Shown here piece by piece: positions 6,860-14,036 of a stretch of DNA of 14,597 nucleotides. The translations under genes were made by a program, and so were the position numbers. Location of the stretch: NCBI GenBank assembly GCA_021732245.1, contig JAKFVJ010000118.1, forward strand, positions 1-14,597, read 5' to 3'. Position 1 is the stretch's first letter. The number at the start of each line of letters is the position of its first letter. The notes under the pieces were generated by a model. It made no database searches. It saw nothing but the letters and a program-made list of their open reading frames with translations, and had not been told where the DNA came from. Source of the stretch: Candidatus Obscuribacterales bacterium (GTDB taxonomy: Bacteria; Cyanobacteriota; Vampirovibrionia; Obscuribacterales; Obscuribacteraceae).

Positions 6860-7576
6860 GTGACCCCTCTGGGCGTAATCGGTGATGTGTACTTGGTATG
6901 TTGTGCCGTAGGCACAATTTATCTGCTCGTGGGCGCATTTCTAGGACACTTATCGGATGCGGGCGGCCACGGGCTCCATATCGATGCTTCTCACGGATTT
7001 GGACACGGCGCTCATGGCGGACACGCAGGGCATGGGCATGCCGATTTGGCTGACATGAATTCTTCGCCCAGCAAAGTGGCGGTTATTCCAGCTACTCACA
7101 GAGGGCGCACCAGCATATCTCGCCTTATCTTGTCGGTGTTCAGTCCAATGACGATAGCGGTGTTTCTGGCATTTTTCGGAGTAGCCGGAATCTTTGCGTT
7201 GAAGATAGTTCCGCTTCTAGGAATCTGGTCCTTGATACCGGCGGCGATAGTCAGTCTTTTGGTTACCGGACAAGTGCTAAGAGCATTCGGCTGGATGGTG
7301 CGCCAAATGCATGTAACGTCACAGCCCGATACCGGCGATCTTATCGGACAGCGCGCCGATGTCACCGTGCCCATTCAAGCAGGGCAAGTCGGTGAAGTTG
7401 TTTTTGTAATTGGACTTAGTCGCTACAACAAGTCAGCACGGGCGCTAAATCCGGAAGCAATTTTTGAACAAGGCTCCAAAGTGATCATCTCCGATATCGA
7501 AGATCACGTTGTCCTCGTCGAGCCATGGAAAGAGTTTTTGCTGGAGGACACGAGTTCTCCGCATAAGGAATCCTAA
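6860..7576 (+). CDS. NfeD-like (YuaF/YqiJ-type) membrane protein with His-rich loop
   Basis: This 238-residue membrane protein has hydrophobic segments at about residues 8-28, 88-112 and 114-138. A C-terminal OB-fold-like domain at about 155-225 includes GDLIGQRADVTVPIQAGQVGEVVF and a terminal HVVLVEPWKEF strand. This is the layout of YuaF/YqiJ-type NfeD proteins, which partner a flotillin encoded next door, as here (29-base gap). The first loop (30-60) holds nine histidines among glycines (HGFGHGAHGGHAGHGH), suggesting metal binding. Arg residues flanking segments 2 and 3 place this loop and the OB domain in the cytoplasm by the positive-inside rule. The start is GTG 6860 with GAGG 9 bases upstream (6847-6850). 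Function is membrane organisation by analogy; the role of the His loop is unknown. Confidence 0.8.
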   Translation: MTPLGVIGDVYLVCCAVGTIYLLVGAFLGHLSDAGGHGLHIDASHGFGHGAHGGHAGHGHADLADMNSSPSKVAVIPATHRGRTSISRLILSVFSPMTIAVFLAFFGVAGIFALKIVPLLGIWSLIPAAIVSLLVTGQVLRAFGWMVRQMHVTSQPDTGDLIGQRADVTVPIQAGQVGEVVFVIGLSRYNKSARALNPEAIFEQGSKVIISDIEDHVVLVEPWKEFLLEDTSSPHKES

Positions 7577-7594
7577 TTGGAAAGAAACTAGACT

Positions 7595-7599
7595 GGAGG
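7595..7599 (+). promoter_or_regulatory. strong Shine-Dalgarno for flotillin
   Basis: GGAGG lies six bases before ATG 7606. It is the clearest ribosome-binding site in the window, where most genes have weak or no Shine-Dalgarno. It fixes the flotillin start and suggests this gene is translated more than its operon partners. Confidence 0.8.
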
Positions 7600-7605
7600 T
7601 TAATC

Positions 7606-9096
7606 ATGGATCCACTTACGATAAGCAGCGGTGTACTAGGCCTGGTGGTCTTATTCCTAATCGGATGGATCATGGCTAGTTTCTACCAAAAATGTGGACC
7701 CAACCAAGCGATGGTGATAACCGGTGTCGGCGCTCGCTCGGGCGAACACGGTTTTAAAATCATCAAGGGCGGCGGCGACGTTGTCTATCCGCTTATCCAA
7801 CAACGCGCTTTCCTCAGCCTGGAAATCATGACGATTGAAGTACACTCACAAGCACCAATCATTACAAAAACCGGTGTACCGATTTTTGTGGAGGGCGTTG
7901 CTCAAGTAAAAGTTGCCGGTGACACTGTATCGATTGCAACAGCAGCGGAACAATTCCTTGGCAAATCAAACGAAGAAATTGCCAATATAGCTCATGAGAC
8001 TCTCGTCGGTCACTTACGCGCAATTTTAGGTACGATGGAAGTTGAACAGTTAATCCAAAGCTTCAACGAATTTGCCGGACGCGTGCAAAAAGAATCAGTT
8101 ACTGACTTAAACAAAATGGGACTGACTGTAGTGTCATTCACTATCAAAGAAATAAAAGACTCCGTCGGATATCTCGAAGCATTAGGACGCAAGCAAACTG
8201 CTGAAGCCAAAAAGGCGGCAGACATTGGTGTCGCTCAAGCAAGCAGAGACACAAGTATTGCCCAGGCACAAGCACAGCGCGACTCGGCCATTGCTCAAGC
8301 ACAAGCCGCAGAAGAAGGAGCCAAGGCAAAACTGTTGGCCGATACGCGAGTAGCGGAAGCCTCAAAGAATTTCCAAGTCAACCAAGCAAACTACCAAATG
8401 GAAGTAGCCAAACAAAAAGCGGAAAGCGATATGGCTTACGACATTGTAAAAGCTCAACAACAACAGACTCTGGTTGTGGAAAACCAGAAAATCAAAATCG
8501 TTGAGATGGAGAAGCAAGTTGAGTTGCAAAACGTCGAAGTACAAAGACGAGAGGTTGAACTTCAAGCTCAGATAACAAAACCCGCTGAAGCTGAACAAAC
8601 AAGAGTAAGACTAATTGCCGAAGCACAAGCACAAAAGATGCAATTAGAAGCAAAAGGTCTTGCTGAAGCTACAAAGCTTAGAGCTTTGGCAGACGCTGAA
8701 GCAGCCAAAGCCATAGGTCTCGGACAAGCCGAAGCGGAAAAAGCCAAAGGTCTTGCCCAAGCTGAAGTTATCAAAGCGCAAGGTCAAGCAGAAGCTGAAG
8801 CCATGCAGAAGAGAGCCGAGTCATTCAAACTTTACAATCAAGCAGCAGTAGCTTCGATGCTCATGCAAAAACTACCTGAAGTTGTAAGCGCAGCAGCCGA
8901 GCCGATTTCCAAGATTGGCAACCTGACTGTTTTAGCGACTGGTTCCGACTCAACAAGCGCCAGCAAAATTACAAGCGAGGTACTGAATGTTGCCGCGCAA
9001 GGTATGACTATGGTAAAAGGTCTTACTGGTTATGACTTAAGTCAGGCACTGAAAGCGAACCAGGAAAACAAAGAAGGTAATTCGGAAAACTCTTGA
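7606..9096 (+). CDS. flotillin (SPFH/PHB-domain scaffold protein, YuaG/YqiK type)
   Basis: This 496-residue flotillin has an N-terminal membrane segment (about residues 8-26). The SPFH/PHB domain (about 30-210) contains CGPNQAMVITGVGA, RAFLSLEIMTIEVHS, GVPIFVEGVAQVKV and HETLVGHLRAILGTMEVEQL. A long Ala/Glu/Gln-rich coiled coil (about 200-400) carries the flotillin-type Glu-Ala repeats (AEAQAQKMQLEAKGLAEATK; GLAQAEVIKAQGQAEAEA). The C-terminal tail of about 90 residues is variable in the family. Flotillins oligomerise at the cytoplasmic membrane and organise functional membrane microdomains. The preceding NfeD-like gene is the standard partner, while the two coupled downstream genes are less usual. 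ATG 7606 has a strong Shine-Dalgarno. The stop overlaps the next start in TTGA. Confidence is high for the family; the cargo is unknown. Confidence 0.93.
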   Translation: MDPLTISSGVLGLVVLFLIGWIMASFYQKCGPNQAMVITGVGARSGEHGFKIIKGGGDVVYPLIQQRAFLSLEIMTIEVHSQAPIITKTGVPIFVEGVAQVKVAGDTVSIATAAEQFLGKSNEEIANIAHETLVGHLRAILGTMEVEQLIQSFNEFAGRVQKESVTDLNKMGLTVVSFTIKEIKDSVGYLEALGRKQTAEAKKAADIGVAQASRDTSIAQAQAQRDSAIAQAQAAEEGAKAKLLADTRVAEASKNFQVNQANYQMEVAKQKAESDMAYDIVKAQQQQTLVVENQKIKIVEMEKQVELQNVEVQRREVELQAQITKPAEAEQTRVRLIAEAQAQKMQLEAKGLAEATKLRALADAEAAKAIGLGQAEAEKAKGLAQAEVIKAQGQAEAEAMQKRAESFKLYNQAAVASMLMQKLPEVVSAAAEPISKIGNLTVLATGSDSTSASKITSEVLNVAAQGMTMVKGLTGYDLSQALKANQENKEGNSENS

Positions 9097-9635
9097 CCTC
9101 AAATCGTCGCATTATTCTCACCGGTGCTTCAGGCGTAGGTAAAACAACCTTAGCCGAACCCCTCAGCAAAGAATTGGGCTTGCCCATTATTCCTGAACTG
9201 GGACGAGATATATGCCGCCAGCTGGGTTATGAACGTATAGGCGATATTCCTGATCAGGAAGCATTTAAAAAATCTGTGCTTGATGCCCAGATTCAAGCCG
9301 AAGATAAATATGCGGGATTTGTCTCCGACAGATCAACAATTGACTGCTGGGTGTTGTGGCAACGCTGGAATATTTGCCAGGCGATGAGTTATGACACGGA
9401 AGCTTATTACGAAAAAGCTCGTAAGCAATCGGAGAAATACACGCACATAATTTTTGTGCCGCCGATGTTTCCACCAGTCGACGACGGATTTCGCTGGACT
9501 GATGCGGATTACCAGAAGCAGATTGATAGACTTACGCGCATGACGTTATACGATTGGAATTTGCTGGATAGGACTTTGTTTGTGACAGGTATGTCAGTGG
9601 AAGAGCGGATGCAAGAGATTACGGCTTGGTTATGA
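9093..9635 (+). CDS. P-loop kinase-like ATPase (AAA_28 / NadR C-terminal-like)
   Basis: This 180-residue single-domain P-loop protein has its Walker A (GASGVGKT) at residues 11-18, straight after the first strand RRIILT. A conserved PIIPELGRDICRQLGY segment follows, then a kinase-like FVSDRSTIDCWVLWQRW (Asp-Arg motif) and IIFVPPMFPP, with a C-terminal YDWNLLDRTLFVTGMSVEER. This pattern matches the AAA_28 family, related to the ribosylnicotinamide kinase domain of NadR, but the substrate is not clear. The start is TTG at 9093, overlapping the flotillin stop (TTGA). Its own TGA overlaps the next ATG (9632-9635), so translation is probably coupled on both sides. It has no membrane segment and is presumably cytosolic. 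A role linked to flotillin or to cobamide uptake is possible but unproven. Confidence 0.75.
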   Translation: MTSNRRIILTGASGVGKTTLAEPLSKELGLPIIPELGRDICRQLGYERIGDIPDQEAFKKSVLDAQIQAEDKYAGFVSDRSTIDCWVLWQRWNICQAMSYDTEAYYEKARKQSEKYTHIIFVPPMFPPVDDGFRWTDADYQKQIDRLTRMTLYDWNLLDRTLFVTGMSVEERMQEITAWL

Positions 9636-10624
9636 AATTCGTTTACGCGCTTTTGCTTGCGGTCGTTGTTGCTCATTTTTGTCATTCTGAGGCTTTAGCC
9701 GAAGAATCTGCCGTGAGGGGTCAGAGCACCACCGTGAGCATACGGAACATTCGTGCAGTTGCGGCAGATTCTTCGCCGGCTACGCAGGCTCAGAATGACA
9801 AAACTTTGCGAGCGGCGCGGATTGTTTCTCTTGCTCCTTCGAACACGGAGCTTTTGTTTTCACTGGGCGCGGAGAAATCGCTAGTCGGTGTCTCCACATA
9901 CTGTGACTTTCCACCAGAAGCAACAAAAATAGAAAAGGCCGGGTCGTTTGTCTCAGTCAACATAGAGCGCGTTGTACGCCTGAAGCCCGACACGATAATA
10001 CTGGTTAAAGGGCAAGAAGCGTTAGGCTCCCTGTTAAAACACAAAGGCTTCAAAGTGATCATCTTGTCCAATGATCACCTAAGCCAAATACCAGCCAATC
10101 TCATCGCATTGGGTGCAGCAACCGGCAAACAAAAAGAAGCACAGCAACTAGCCCAAGCCTTCAACGAAAGCATCGCCAATCTAAAAGCAATTATCGCCAA
10201 AACAAAATCAAAACCTCGCATCTTCTTATGCGTTTGGCCGGAGCCGCTACTCACTGTCGGCACCGATAGTTTTTTAAATGAGTTGATCGTGACGGCAGGC
10301 GGTATCAACATCGTCACCCAATCTACGAAAGGCTACCCCCATTACAGTTTGGAAAAATTGGTTCTGGCAAATCCGGAACTGATCATTTTTCCGTTCGAAG
10401 CCAAAGAATCATTGTTGCCGCAAAAATCTCCTTGGACTTCGCTAAAGGCGATAAAACAAAAACGCTACTACTACCTACCAAACCAAAAAGACGACAGGCT
10501 TTCCAGACCGACCTTGCGGATCACGGAAGGACTTTATTGGCTGGCAATAAAGTTGCACCCGGAGCTTGAAACGGAGTTGCAGACCTGGCTGTCTGATACA
10601 AAGAAGAAATTAGCCAGGCTTTAA
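9632..10624 (+). CDS. BtuF-like periplasmic substrate-binding protein (cobalamin/siderophore ABC type) with in-frame repeat insertion
   Basis: This 330-residue exported binding protein is of the class III (helical-backbone) type. The mature domain starts at RIVSLAPSNTELLFSLGAEK and continues with VGVSTYCDFPPEA, VNIERVVRLKPDTIILV, IFLCVWPEPLLTVGTDSFLN (typical of BtuF), AGGINIV and LEKLVLANPELIIFPF. It would deliver vitamin B12 or a related corrinoid to an ABC importer; the permease and ATPase genes are not in view, and a siderophore ligand is possible. The ATG at 9632 overlaps the previous TGA (ATGA); TTG 9626 is less likely. The signal hydrophobic core is residues 3-14. Residues 16-57 are encoded by a palindromic repeat (9677-9803), which supplies an ALA|EE cleavage site. 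No lipobox cysteine is evident. No B12 riboswitch was seen upstream. Confidence 0.85.
   Translation: MKFVYALLLAVVVAHFCHSEALAEESAVRGQSTTVSIRNIRAVAADSSPATQAQNDKTLRAARIVSLAPSNTELLFSLGAEKSLVGVSTYCDFPPEATKIEKAGSFVSVNIERVVRLKPDTIILVKGQEALGSLLKHKGFKVIILSNDHLSQIPANLIALGAATGKQKEAQQLAQAFNESIANLKAIIAKTKSKPRIFLCVWPEPLLTVGTDSFLNELIVTAGGINIVTQSTKGYPHYSLEKLVLANPELIIFPFEAKESLLPQKSPWTSLKAIKQKRYYYLPNQKDDRLSRPTLRITEGLYWLAIKLHPELETELQTWLSDTKKKLARL
9677..9803. repeat. 127-bp nested inverted-repeat element, copy B, inside the btuF-like gene
   Basis: The outer arms are perfect 15-bp inverted repeats, TTTTGTCATTCTGAG (9677-9691) and its complement (9789-9803). The inner arms are a perfect 14-bp pair, CGAAGAATCTGCCG (9700-9713) with 9762-9775. 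The left 32 bases (9678-9709) equal 3898-3929 of copy A, and the right end shares AGATTCTTCG and CTCAGAATGACAAA with it; the middle differs. The element is read through in frame by the BtuF-like gene. In the two other sense frames its left arm has stop codons (TAG and TGA), so only the frame used is open. Confidence 0.88.
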
Positions 10625-10701
10625 GTATATATGTCAAGCAGATAATTCTTACCCTGGTGATGCGCACAGGCGATATATCTTTAAGCTAACCACTTTAGAT
10701 T

Positions 10702-10729
10702 CTTAACGCTATTCTTAAGGACACTTACA
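10702..10729 (+). promoter_or_regulatory. CTTAA-type repeats before hemA promoter (candidate operator)
   Basis: CTTAAC (10702), CTTAAG (10714) and CTTACA (10724) occur with spacings of 12 and 10 bases, and a looser CTTTAG lies at 10693. They run directly into the -35 region of the hemA promoter. Spacing near one helical turn is compatible with a response-regulator site. This is pattern-based and tentative. Confidence 0.3.
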
Positions 10730-10752
10730 GTAAAGCTTCGCCTAGATATAAT
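10724..10752 (+). promoter_or_regulatory. sigma-70-type promoter of the hemACDB operon
   Basis: A perfect -10 box, TATAAT, is at 10747-10752. At 17-bp spacing a partial -35 box, CTTACA (4 of 6 to consensus), lies at 10724-10729. Transcription would start near 10759, leaving a leader of about 30 bases before hemA ATG 10789. The rest of the 10625-10788 gap shows no gene and no clear terminator for the upstream operon. Confidence 0.65.
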
Positions 10753-10788
10753 TTGCACAACACTTTTATTTCTATTTGAAAGCCCACA

Positions 10789-12207
10789 ATGAATCACCTG
10801 GTCGTCTGCGGTCTCAATTACCACTCAAGTCCAATTGCTATCCGCGAACGGTTCATTATCCCTACTTCCTGCTTGACTCACGCATTGCATGCACTTGCTC
10901 GCATGCCGCACATCAAGGAAGCAGCGGTTGTTTCGACCTGCAACAGAACAGAAGTCTATGCGCTTGTCTCCGATGTGCAAGCAGGGCTCCAAGAAATCGA
11001 ATCATTTTTCCTGTCCACACAAGCTGTCGCCGACCACGGTGCGCTCCGACCTAATTTCAAACTCTTGAGAGAAGACGTTGTCCTGCACTTATTCCGCGTC
11101 GCAAGCGGATTGGACAGCATGGTCCTTGGTGAAGGACAGATAATGGCCCAAGTGAAAGACTCACATCAAGCAGCGCTTGATGCCGGCACCGCTGGACCAT
11201 TTCTTGACCAACTATTCAAAACAGCACTTAATTGCGGCAAGCGCGTACGCACAGAAACATCAATGGGCCGCCGCGCTGTGTCCATAAGCTCAGCAGCAGT
11301 CGAGTTGGCACGCGAATTAATGGGGCCATTAGCAGAGAAAAACATTGTTGTTGTCGGCGCAGGCAAAATGGGCAAAGTCTTGCTCAAGCATTTGCTTACA
11401 GAAAACGGCAATGGTCCGGTTGTTGTGCTCAATCGCAGCAAAGAAAAACTTGCTTCATTGGCAAACGGCGACATACCAAATGCGCACAGAATGAAGACAA
11501 GCTTCACCATGGAAGATCTGCCGCAATTGGCAGCGAACGCCGATGTTGTATTTGTTTCGACAGCCGCACCACAGTTTCTTCTGGATGCAAAAGATCTGCA
11601 AGCTCAAAAAACAAATCCAAATCTTTCCGTCATCGACATTTCCGTCCCACGAAATGTCAATCCGGACGTAGCTGATGTTGCCGGAGTCAAATCATTCCAC
11701 GCCGATGATTTGATGGCTATCGTCAACAAAAACATGGCTGAGCGCGAAGCCCTTGTCTCCGAAGCGGAAGACATTGTTTTTGATTCCCTGGAAAACTTCA
11801 ACGGATGGCAGAGATCGCTTCTTGTCGTGCCGACAATTACAGAACTGCGTCAAAAAATCGAGTCGATTCGCATTGCGCAAATGGCCAAGTCACAATCAGC
11901 CGGCGATGATTCCGATGACATGCGCGACAAGATGGAAGACATCAGCCGCAGCATCATCAACCAAATTCTTCATCACCCGACAGTTCAACTGAAAGCAACA
12001 ACCGATTACGGAGCATTGCGCCAGCAGGCAGAAGCGCTACGCCAATTGTTCAACCTGAATGTCAGCGAGCCGATGGCCACAGGCCATCACAATGCCACTC
12101 AAGCCTCAGGCAAGAGCTGTCCTTTTACGGAATCAGGCAAGCAAGTTGACGAAGCCCTCAAAGATTTTTCCGACAAGCTCAAGAAAGCTTGGCTGAGTTT
12201 TAAATGA
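10789..12207 (+). CDS. hemA: glutamyl-tRNA reductase
   Basis: This 472-residue enzyme catalyses the first committed step of C5 tetrapyrrole synthesis: NADPH-dependent reduction of glutamyl-tRNA to glutamate-1-semialdehyde. The N-terminal catalytic domain has GLNYHSSPIAIRERF and the nucleophile Cys51 in STCNRTEVY. GLDSMVLGEGQIMAQVKDS and GKRVRTETSMGRRAVSISSAAV follow. The NADPH-binding fold begins at IVVVGAGKMGK (187-196 region). The dimerisation helices include ISRSIINQILHHPT. The C-terminal tail (about 430-472) holds a HH pair and a Cys-Pro dipeptide (C444-P445) that could relate to heme feedback. ATG 10789 has only a weak ribosome site. The stop overlaps the hemC start in ATGA (12204-12207). 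It is the first gene of the heme operon, behind its own promoter. Confidence 0.96.
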   Translation: MNHLVVCGLNYHSSPIAIRERFIIPTSCLTHALHALARMPHIKEAAVVSTCNRTEVYALVSDVQAGLQEIESFFLSTQAVADHGALRPNFKLLREDVVLHLFRVASGLDSMVLGEGQIMAQVKDSHQAALDAGTAGPFLDQLFKTALNCGKRVRTETSMGRRAVSISSAAVELARELMGPLAEKNIVVVGAGKMGKVLLKHLLTENGNGPVVVLNRSKEKLASLANGDIPNAHRMKTSFTMEDLPQLAANADVVFVSTAAPQFLLDAKDLQAQKTNPNLSVIDISVPRNVNPDVADVAGVKSFHADDLMAIVNKNMAEREALVSEAEDIVFDSLENFNGWQRSLLVVPTITELRQKIESIRIAQMAKSQSAGDDSDDMRDKMEDISRSIINQILHHPTVQLKATTDYGALRQQAEALRQLFNLNVSEPMATGHHNATQASGKSCPFTESGKQVDEALKDFSDKLKKAWLSFK

Positions 12208-13142
12208 TTCGAGTAGGTACTCGCGAAAGCAAGTTAGCGCTATTCCAAACAAATAGCGTACTCGCTAAACTGAAGCAAGCATTTCCCGCACAAGAATTTG
12301 TCACGGTGCCCATCAAAGTTCATGCTGAAAAAGACATGAAGAAGCCTCTGTTTGCCTTTGACACACGTGGCGTTTTTGTCAAAGAGTTGGAAGAAGCCCT
12401 GTTAAACAAAGAAGTTGATCTTGTCGTGCATAGCCTCAAAGATTTACCTACAGACATGATCGAGGGGCTGACGCTTGCTTCTGTTCTTGATAGAGAAGAT
12501 CCGCGAGATGTTCTAATCAGCCACAACAAGACTTCTTTCTTGAATTTACCAAAGGGCGCAACCGTTGCTTCATCCAGCCGCAGACGCCTGGCGCAATTGA
12601 AAGCACTACGTCCTGATTTGTCCTTCACAGACATTCGCGGCAACATAGACACCCGCTTGAAAAAGCATGCCGATGGCGCCTGTAACGCCATGGTTCTTGC
12701 CGCCGCCGGGCTCATTCGCTTAAACCTTATGCAACACATAACCGAATATTTTGATACGTCAGTCAGCCTGCCTGCAGCCGGTCAAGCAGCCATTGCTGTT
12801 GAGTGCCGCACAGATGACAAAGATGTTTTAGCAATGTGCAAGGCTATCGAAAACGCCTCTGTCAGAGGAGAAATAACAGCCGAGCGCGCTTTCCTAAACG
12901 AATTAGGCGGCGGCTGCTCAGTGCCTGTGGGTGTCCTCGCCAGAGAAAAAGACAACATGATAGATATCACCGGCTGTGTGGCAGCGCTCGACGGCAGCAA
13001 AATTTTGCGCAAGTCAATAAGCGGACCAGTCAAAGATGCCCAATCAATGGGAGTTCAACTGGCACATTCATTGCTGGAAATGGGTGCCGAGGAAATTCTT
13101 GCTGAATTGAAAACAACAATACCATCTGTTTCACCTCCATAA
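12204..13142 (+). CDS. hemC: porphobilinogen deaminase (hydroxymethylbilane synthase)
   Basis: This 312-residue cytosolic enzyme, of normal length, joins four porphobilinogen units into hydroxymethylbilane. It opens with IRVGTRESKLALFQT. The catalytic Asp is D80 in VHSLKDLPT. The substrate-binding arginines sit in ASSSRRRLAQL, DIRGNIDTRL and LAAAGLIRL. LPAAGQAAIAVECR follows, and the dipyrromethane cofactor is held by Cys238 in LGGGCSVPVG. The loop that usually reads PLAKxGGKGLF is PLFAFDTRGVF here (48-58), so two lysines usual in this loop are replaced by Ala and Arg. The start overlaps hemA (ATGA), and hemD follows with zero spacing, so the three genes are probably translationally coupled. 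Confidence 0.95.
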   Translation: MIRVGTRESKLALFQTNSVLAKLKQAFPAQEFVTVPIKVHAEKDMKKPLFAFDTRGVFVKELEEALLNKEVDLVVHSLKDLPTDMIEGLTLASVLDREDPRDVLISHNKTSFLNLPKGATVASSSRRRLAQLKALRPDLSFTDIRGNIDTRLKKHADGACNAMVLAAAGLIRLNLMQHITEYFDTSVSLPAAGQAAIAVECRTDDKDVLAMCKAIENASVRGEITAERAFLNELGGGCSVPVGVLAREKDNMIDITGCVAALDGSKILRKSISGPVKDAQSMGVQLAHSLLEMGAEEILAELKTTIPSVSPP

Positions 13143-13979
13143 ATGCCTGAAGATAAATCACTTAAGGACTTGTCTATCCTGGTTACGCGTTCTGCGCACC
13201 AGGCATCAAAGCTCACCACGAAGTTAACCGCACTAGGTGCTAACGTGACGGAAATGGCCGTTATCTCGATAAAGCCACCGGATGATTTCAAGCCGCTTGA
13301 TGATGCGCTCTATTCGCTGCCCGAGTACGAATGGGTAATCTTCGCCAGCGTCAACGCAGTCAATGCCACCGTCGAGCGAGTACAAGCACTGAACAAATCA
13401 GTCGATGATTTCAAACAATTGAAAATTGCGGCCATTGGCCCGGCAACAGCAGAAGCGCTAAAACAGTTTGGACTAGAAGCAACATTTTCACCATCTGCTT
13501 TCATAGCCGAAAATCTTGCCAGTGAATTTCCCGGTTATCCACATTTAAAAGGAACACGCATATTTTGGCCGCGCACCAATGTCGGTCGCAAATATTTGCT
13601 TGAGAAACTGCACGAAGCAGGCGCTTTAGTCGATGCCGTGACTGCCTACCAGACAGAAGGTCCTATTGATCCGGAAAGCAAAGCAGATGCACTTGTCGAA
13701 ATGCTGGCAAATAACAAACTCAATGTCATAACGATAATGAGTTCAGAAACAGTGCGCAGTTTAAGTCGCTTATTGCAACTGGGAATTGAAAGGCAAGCAA
13801 AAGCAAACAACCACATCGACATGACTCAATTGCTGTCCAAAGTAACTCTGGCTGCCATTGGTCCGGAAACGGCTCTGGCTGCCAGAAAGGCTTTACCGGC
13901 AGCAGTCAACTGCATCGAAGCAGCAACGTTTACAACAGACGGATTAGTCAAAGCCATAGCCGACCGGTTTTCCCATTAA
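13143..13979 (+). CDS. hemD: uroporphyrinogen-III synthase
   Basis: This 278-residue enzyme closes hydroxymethylbilane with inversion of ring D to give uroporphyrinogen III, the branch point to heme, siroheme and cobamides. Although the family diverges strongly, its hallmarks are visible: SILVTRSAHQASKLTTKLTA at the start, YEWVIFASVNAVNATVERV, IAAIGPATAEALKQFGLEA, IFWPRTNVGRKYLLEKLHEAGA with VDAVTAYQTE, ITIMSSETVRSLSRLL, and LAAIGPETALAARKA with a closing TTDGLVKAIADRF. The position right after hemC (ATG immediately after its TAA) supports the call. No Shine-Dalgarno is seen, consistent with coupling. A small insert (EGPIDPESKADA to NKLNV, and the ERQAKANNHIDM stretch) explains a length slightly above the usual 250-260. 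Confidence 0.92.
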   Translation: MPEDKSLKDLSILVTRSAHQASKLTTKLTALGANVTEMAVISIKPPDDFKPLDDALYSLPEYEWVIFASVNAVNATVERVQALNKSVDDFKQLKIAAIGPATAEALKQFGLEATFSPSAFIAENLASEFPGYPHLKGTRIFWPRTNVGRKYLLEKLHEAGALVDAVTAYQTEGPIDPESKADALVEMLANNKLNVITIMSSETVRSLSRLLQLGIERQAKANNHIDMTQLLSKVTLAAIGPETALAARKALPAAVNCIEAATFTTDGLVKAIADRFSH

Positions 13980-14036
13980 ATTCCTGCCAGATTGGCAACC
14001 ACTTTTAAGTCAACGGAGCGTAAATCGAATATATAT

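Noticed and set aside
9674..9682. Lipoprotein signal (Cys17 of the BtuF-like protein)
   Set aside because: The preceding residues are V-A-H-F, not a lipobox, and the Cys is encoded by the repeat element.
11166..11675. Open frames on both strands inside hemA (e.g. 11166-11510 minus, 11232-11675 plus)
   Set aside because: The plus-strand frame is rich in Arg, Ser and Cys in the manner of a shifted frame. Both are covered by clearly conserved hemA sequence.
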